Source: JADHUC01 sp964617665
GTDB taxonomy: Bacteria; Planctomycetota; Planctomycetia; Pirellulales; Pirellulaceae
DNA: 64,000 nt
NCBI GenBank assembly: GCA_964617665.1
Contig: CAZUAH010000001.1
Coordinates: 1-64,000 of the forward strand
Reading direction: 5' to 3'
Numbering within the stretch: the stretch's first letter is position 1; each line of letters begins with the position of its first letter. The notes under the pieces are model-generated. The model made no database searches. It was not told the origin of the DNA and saw only the letters and a list, made by a program, of their open reading frames with translations. Shown piece after piece: positions 60,180-64,000 of this stretch. The position numbers and the translations under genes are program-made.

Positions 60180-62549
60180 CTATCGCGGTTCGTTCCTGGC
60201 GGCGTACGGGTCGTAGTCCACACGCCGCCATTCACTATACATGTCTTCCCACTTTTCGCGCGTGACCGACAGCCGAAAACGGCCGATGGCGGCCCCCGTC
60301 TTGCCACCGTGGCGTAGCGTAACCTCTAGACGCCGTTCGCCCGCTTCAGGAAAAGCCTCGGGCAGCACGAAGATGGCGGTGTGCGCTTCGCCCATCTTGC
60401 CGAACACGCTCCACACAGTCGACAGGTCACCATCCACGGCTTCCTTTGCCCACCCGTGAAAATAGTAACTCTGCCACGAGCTGAAGAACTCAAGGTCCCT
60501 CGCCGTTGATGTCTGATCCGGCGCCGCTAAACTCACACGAAATTCGGCCAGGCGAAAGTCGCCTGTTTCGTCCCGTCCCGGACCATTGTCCGGTAGACGG
60601 GCGTCCGGCAGCACCTCCAAGCGGAACGCGGTCACGCCATGCATGTCGTGCGTCGCCGTGAATCGGTAGGTGTCGTGCGCGTGATGCACGCCGCCTGCCA
60701 GGATCGAGTCGTCCAATTGTCGAGTGAGTTTGGCGCCCAATTCCGAAGTCACTTTGTCAGGTTTAACGACTCTCCAACCCGGCGCCGATGCTGCGACCTT
60801 CCAGGTAACAGAACCTGTTGAGATGCGATACAAGAAAGAATACCCCATCTTCCGCCAGACTTCATACGCTCTTCTGCGATCTTCCTCTGACTCGTATTGT
60901 GGAAAGGCGCTTGCCAACATTTGATCCGCGAACTCCCTGTGTTCGGCATCTCCACCGCGTATTTGTGCGGCCAGTTCCTTCACATCCCGGAGAACGTCGG
61001 GCGACACAGCCGTGGTCTCGACCAACGCCTCGGCTCTCTCCAATGCGCCAACCGCCCTAACCCAAGGCTCCACGTGCAGCCGCGCCGTAGCCTTTGCCTT
61101 ATCGTAGAGCTGACTCGCCTCGTGAAGCGTCGCCTCGATCTCTTCTTCTGCAAACTCTCGCTTCGCGGCCAGCTTTGCCTCGCGCTCAAATCGTTCGCGT
61201 TCTTTCCGCGCGAGTTCTTCCGCGTGCCGCGTCTGCAATTGCCGATTCCAAACCCAGCTCCCAAGCCCGACGATGACAATCAGCAAAACTGTGACGGCCA
61301 GCGCCACGGTCACTCGCCGCCGTTTGCGTTCTTCGCGAGCCGCCGTTTCGGCCTTTGCCGCCGCGATCTCCGCCGATTTGAGACGGGCCTGTGTTGCCTC
61401 CAGGTATAGGGCGATCCGACCCGCCACCTCCTGAGCGTCCTGCAGTCGCTCGTCCGGTGATACGGCCAAGCACTTCTTGGCGAGCTGAATCAACTCGGCG
61501 TCAGCCCCACATTCATCCAGTCGCGCGAATGCTCCCGTCGTGTTGCCCTCGGCCGACTTGGCGTGAACTTCGATCGGCGACTTCGCAACGTAGGGGGGAT
61601 CGCCTGTCAGGATTTCGCACAGGATAGCGCCCAGCGCAAAAACATCGGTCGTCTTATCACGGCGGCCAACGCTCTGCTCCGGCGACATATACGCGGGAGT
61701 GCCCATTGTCATGCCGAAGCGAGTGTCAGAAGAGAGGCTGGAGACCGGAGGCTGCAGGCTGGAGGCAGAGGGTGCGGAATCGTATTCTCGATCTTCTGTT
61801 TCGCCGTCTTCCGCCTTCCGCCTTCCGCCTTCTTCCTCTAGGCTCTGGCCTCCTGCCTCCGGTCTCGCTTTCAGCTTCTTCGCCAACCCCCAGTCCATCA
61901 CCTGGACTTCACCAAACAGGCCAACCATCACGTTGGCGGGCTTCAGGTCGCGATGGATGATGCTGTTTGAGTGGGCATAGGCGACGGTCTGGCATAGTTG
62001 CTCGAAGATTGCCAGCAGCCTTGGTTGATCCGATTGTTCTTCGTCACGTTTCGACAGTAGCTTTTCCAGCGTCTCGCCTTGCACCAGCTTCATTGCGAAG
62101 AAGGGTCTGCCGTCCGCGAGTCGACCGAGATCGTAGACGGGCGCGATCCCTGGATGCTGCAGGTAGGCGCCAACGCGAGCTTCGCCGACAAACCGTCTCA
62201 TCAAGTCTGTGTTATCGGCGTGCTCCTCCAAAAGAACCTTGACGGCCACTTCGCGTTGGAGGACTTCGTCGTAGGCACGCAGAATGGCGCCCATGCCGCC
62301 CCGCGCAATCTCGTCTCGTAATTCATATCGATCGGCCGAGTGTGCCTCTGGCAGCTCGACCGGTAATTCTTCGGTCGCCGAAGGAGCAATCGAGACGCCA
62401 GTGTCGTATCTCAGGAAAGACTCGACCTCGCGGCGCAATTGCTCGTCATGTTGGCATGCTCGTTTGACAAAGTCGCTTCGTTCGGGCTCGTCCAGCGCCA
62501 TCGCCTCGTCGACGACTTCCAATGCTCGCTTTACGAATGCCGAGTCCAT
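60180..62549 (-). CDS. Ser/Thr kinase with inserted low-complexity activation segment
   Basis: A 789-residue kinase. After a sigma-linked leader, the kinase domain runs from about residue 75 to 385, with ARGGMGAILRAYD, K104, H199-R-D-L-K-P-A-N and DWG at 219-221. Between DWG and the SPE motif (289-291) lies an unusual Glu/Arg/Ser-rich insert (about 228-275). A coiled coil (about 390-410), one membrane helix (about 419-437) and a long helical linker follow. The C-terminal beta domain (FFSSWQSYYFHGWAKEAVDG) resembles galactose-binding sandwiches in planctomycete proteins. It lies behind an ECF sigma gene on the same strand. Confidence 0.9.
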   Translation of the reverse strand: MDSAFVKRALEVVDEAMALDEPERSDFVKRACQHDEQLRREVESFLRYDTGVSIAPSATEELPVELPEAHSADRYELRDEIARGGMGAILRAYDEVLQREVAVKVLLEEHADNTDLMRRFVGEARVGAYLQHPGIAPVYDLGRLADGRPFFAMKLVQGETLEKLLSKRDEEQSDQPRLLAIFEQLCQTVAYAHSNSIIHRDLKPANVMVGLFGEVQVMDWGLAKKLKARPEAGGQSLEEEGGRRKAEDGETEDREYDSAPSASSLQPPVSSLSSDTRFGMTMGTPAYMSPEQSVGRRDKTTDVFALGAILCEILTGDPPYVAKSPIEVHAKSAEGNTTGAFARLDECGADAELIQLAKKCLAVSPDERLQDAQEVAGRIALYLEATQARLKSAEIAAAKAETAAREERKRRRVTVALAVTVLLIVIVGLGSWVWNRQLQTRHAEELARKERERFEREAKLAAKREFAEEEIEATLHEASQLYDKAKATARLHVEPWVRAVGALERAEALVETTAVSPDVLRDVKELAAQIRGGDAEHREFADQMLASAFPQYESEEDRRRAYEVWRKMGYSFLYRISTGSVTWKVAASAPGWRVVKPDKVTSELGAKLTRQLDDSILAGGVHHAHDTYRFTATHDMHGVTAFRLEVLPDARLPDNGPGRDETGDFRLAEFRVSLAAPDQTSTARDLEFFSSWQSYYFHGWAKEAVDGDLSTVWSVFGKMGEAHTAIFVLPEAFPEAGERRLEVTLRHGGKTGAAIGRFRLSVTREKWEDMYSEWRRVDYDPYAARNEPR
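61725..61868. repeat. Coding low-complexity insertion in kinase activation loop
   Basis: The plus strand here holds CTTCCGC tandem units (about 61809-61830) and GGAGGCTGCAGGCTGGAGG-like runs. In the kinase frame they encode EEEGGRRKAEDGE and SASSLQPPVSSLSS. The same DNA read the other way gives RLPPSAFRLPPS, a string familiar from junk repeats in planctomycete and acidobacterial genomes. It is in frame and keeps the kinase open. Confidence 0.65.
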
Positions 62550-62681
62550 CTCGTGTGCTTTGTCCAGCGTGAAAATCCAAGTTAGAAAGTAGCGGAAGTC
62601 GCCAAGACTTTCGGGAGTTTGCGTTGCCGGCCGAAACTCTTGACGAGTTCCGCTACCACGAGATTGAGCTTTGACAAGACG

Positions 62682-63242
62682 CTATTCCATTTCGGCAAGT
62701 TGACGCCGCAACCAGACTCGAGTTCCGGCCCACTGCTTCTGCACAGTACGTTTCGAGACGCCCAGGACTTCAGCAACTTCGTCATTCGTCAAGCCACCGA
62801 AGAAGCGAAGTTCGACGATTCTGGATCGTTGTTCGTCGATTTCATCCAACTTGTGGAGAGCCTCGTCGATCGCCAATACGTCTTCGTCGCTTTGCGGTGA
62901 AATCGTCAACTCTTCTTCTAGCGTAATCCGCTGACGGCCGCCCCCGCGTTTGACGGCGGCCTTGCGGCGGGCATGATCGACCAAGATGCGACGCATCGTG
63001 GTCGCGCCGACCGCAAAGAAATGCGACTTGCCTCGCCAGTCGACGTGGTCCTGATCAACTAGCCGGATAAAAGCCTCGTGGACAACCGCCGTCGGTTGCA
63101 GGGTGTGGCTTTGGGTCTCATCGCCCAAGTAGCTTGCCGCCAGCCCCCGAAAATCGTCGTAGACGATCTCCATCAGCCGATCGGAGTCGGACCGATCGCC
63201 AGCGGAAATTGCGGATAGGATCTGTGTGGCTTCAGAGGGCAT
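62682..63242 (-). CDS. ECF sigma factor, planctomycete kinase-linked type
   Basis: A 186-residue sigma factor from MPSEATQILSAISAGDRSDS; an ATG at 63356 would place palindromic repeat DNA in the coding region. Family blocks are YDDFRGLAASYLGDETQSHT, LQPTAVVHEAFIRLV, SHFFAVGATTMRRILVDHAR and FFGGLTNDEVAEVLGVSKRT. It is very like the sigma factor at 51118-51690, so the two sigma-kinase units are paralogous. The kinase gene starts about 130 bp downstream. Confidence 0.92.
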   Translation of the reverse strand: MPSEATQILSAISAGDRSDSDRLMEIVYDDFRGLAASYLGDETQSHTLQPTAVVHEAFIRLVDQDHVDWRGKSHFFAVGATTMRRILVDHARRKAAVKRGGGRQRITLEEELTISPQSDEDVLAIDEALHKLDEIDEQRSRIVELRFFGGLTNDEVAEVLGVSKRTVQKQWAGTRVWLRRQLAEME

Positions 63243-63280
63243 ACAAGATGGATTATTGCCTACACGATTTCGATGTCTCT

Positions 63281-63390
63281 CTAGTACCTCACGTCTCTTC
63301 TCTCTGTAGGTTGGCCCTCCGAGGCCGACCATTTCCCGACGGGCTCGGAGGCCCATCGTACTGACACAATCGAATGACGTGAGGTACTAG
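63281..63390. repeat. Palindromic element with perfect 14-bp ends (CTAGTACCTCACGT)
   Basis: CTAGTACCTCACGT (63281-63294) and ACGTGAGGTACTAG (63377-63390) are perfect reverse complements. The 82-base core contains GGCCCTCCGAGGCC and GGGCTCGGAGGCCC, themselves nearly palindromic. The layout is that of a small MITE or REP-like unit. It lies 40 bases upstream of the sigma start, so it forms the sigma gene's leader or promoter region. Confidence 0.6.
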
Positions 63391-63869
63391 TCGCTCCGTC
63401 GTCCATGGCTCCTGGTGGACACCATTATAGCTTGCCGCCCCCCAATTTCAGCCCCTGAGCCCTTGTTGCCCACACGTCAGCCGATGCGAGTAACTATCAG
63501 GATCGCCGACCAAACAAAAACGGTCGCTTAACCGGTGGGCCAACGGCCCGCGCGAAGGCGCCCAGCCCGTGGGGCTTGGGGTTAAACGAAAGATGCGTGA
63601 AACCGCAAATGCTGTACTTCTGCGGGAATCTCCGAAAAAACTCCAGATTCTCGTTCACCCTTTGGCCCTTAAATGCGTGTATATGGCTGATATGTCAATC
63701 TGCATACCGTAGACAAAACGACCTATTCTGGCCTCTGTCTGGTCCGCAAACAGCGGCAGCGCTTCGTCACGACCTATCAATTCGCAGTTGTCACCTCGTC
63801 ATGGGACACGGGAATTCAATAACACGAAGAATGTCTCATTTGACACGATTTGACCAAGAGGAGAGATCG
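63391..63869. other. Intergenic with a second palindrome-rich repeat
   Basis: About 480 bases without a gene. Around 63526-63588 the ends CGCTTAACC and GGTTAAACG face each other, with GGGCC-AAC-GGCCC inside. It is distantly like the 29441-29524 element. No RNA gene was recognised. Confidence 0.45.
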
Positions 63870-64000
63870 ATGAGAGCAAACTCTTCCGTCGCACGAGCCC
63901 CAACAAACACACGATTGGCAGTATACGCCGTCGTTGGGATCGTCTCAGCGCTATGCGCAACGGGAAGTGTTCAAGCACAAGCCGGTACGCTGGCCGGACC
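63870..64000 (+). CDS. Secreted protein, N-terminal part (cut by window edge)
   Basis: An ATG at 63870 preceded by AAGAGGAGAG opens a frame that runs off the right edge after 43 codons. It encodes a long signal peptide: a positively charged start with RAPTNTR, a hydrophobic core LAVYAVVGIVSALCA, and likely cleavage at VQAQA. Only a few mature residues are visible, so the family is unknown. Confidence 0.65.
   Translation, partial: MRANSSVARAPTNTRLAVYAVVGIVSALCATGSVQAQAGTLAG

Overview
The window looks like chromosomal DNA from a planctomycete, most likely Pirellulales-like. This rests on content, not on a marker gene. It holds five ECF sigma factors and four Hanks-type Ser/Thr kinases, two formylglycine-type sulfatases, a mu-protocadherin-like RPSTG/DRQD-repeat secreted protein, tandem DUF3604 proteins, and porins that begin with a short coiled coil. 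Short palindromic intergenic repeats are also frequent. GC is moderate to high. I see no rRNA, tRNA, CRISPR array, integrase or transposase.

Layout. 0-1.5 kb (minus): an ECF sigma factor, its zinc-binding anti-sigma factor and the 5' end of a kinase. 1.9-9.5 kb: a zinc-ribbon STAS protein, an NhaD-like antiporter, an AI-2E-type permease, a large unknown membrane protein, a bestrophin and an outer-membrane barrel. 10-13.3 kb: an MBL-fold hydrolase, then a decayed strip with remnants of an NAD(P)H/FAD oxidoreductase and an OprB-like porin around one small intact membrane protein. 13.3-24.6 kb (minus): a co-oriented block of nine genes, running STAS, sulfatase, Tat substrate-binding protein, Tat beta-carbonic anhydrase, tyrosine phosphatase, NTF2-like protein, repeat protein, sulfatase, MscS. 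24.7-25.1 kb: a regulatory region with a -24/-12 (sigma-54) promoter firing into that block and a cluster of AAGGGACAAG sites at enhancer distance. 25.1-27.4 kb: a divergent GAF-GAF-AAA+-HTH sigma-54 activator, the obvious candidate to drive the promoter. 27.5-33.3 kb: a membrane GDPD, a second MscS paralogue and an M48-TerB protease.

33.8-46.2 kb: a porin, a secreted unknown, two tandem DUF3604 proteins, a PpiC-like foldase and three HupE/UreJ-type membrane proteins. The last four are joined by ATGA overlaps. This block lies between two direct copies of about 0.5 kb of the porin 3' end, exactly 10,698 bp apart. The distal copy is a chimera: a cardiolipin-synthase fragment carrying an in-frame TAG joined to the porin tail. 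46.4-50.6 kb: a glutaminyl cyclotransferase, a transglutaminase-elicitor-like protein, a secreted unknown and an ECF sigma factor. 51.1-57.4 kb: an alternating sigma-kinase-sigma-kinase array. 57.7-64 kb: a class II aldolase, a porin, a third kinase-sigma pair and the start of a secreted protein.

How the genes may work together (inference). The 13-25 kb region resembles a sigma-54-controlled periplasmic programme for sulfated or phosphorylated substrates. The 37-44 kb region resembles a metal-handling cell-envelope unit, with HupE-type permeases, the histidine-rich DUF3604 fold and a periplasmic foldase. Sigma/anti-sigma and sigma/kinase pairs at both ends supply signalling. Gene remnants, palindromic repeats and the 10.7-kb direct repeat show active local rearrangement.
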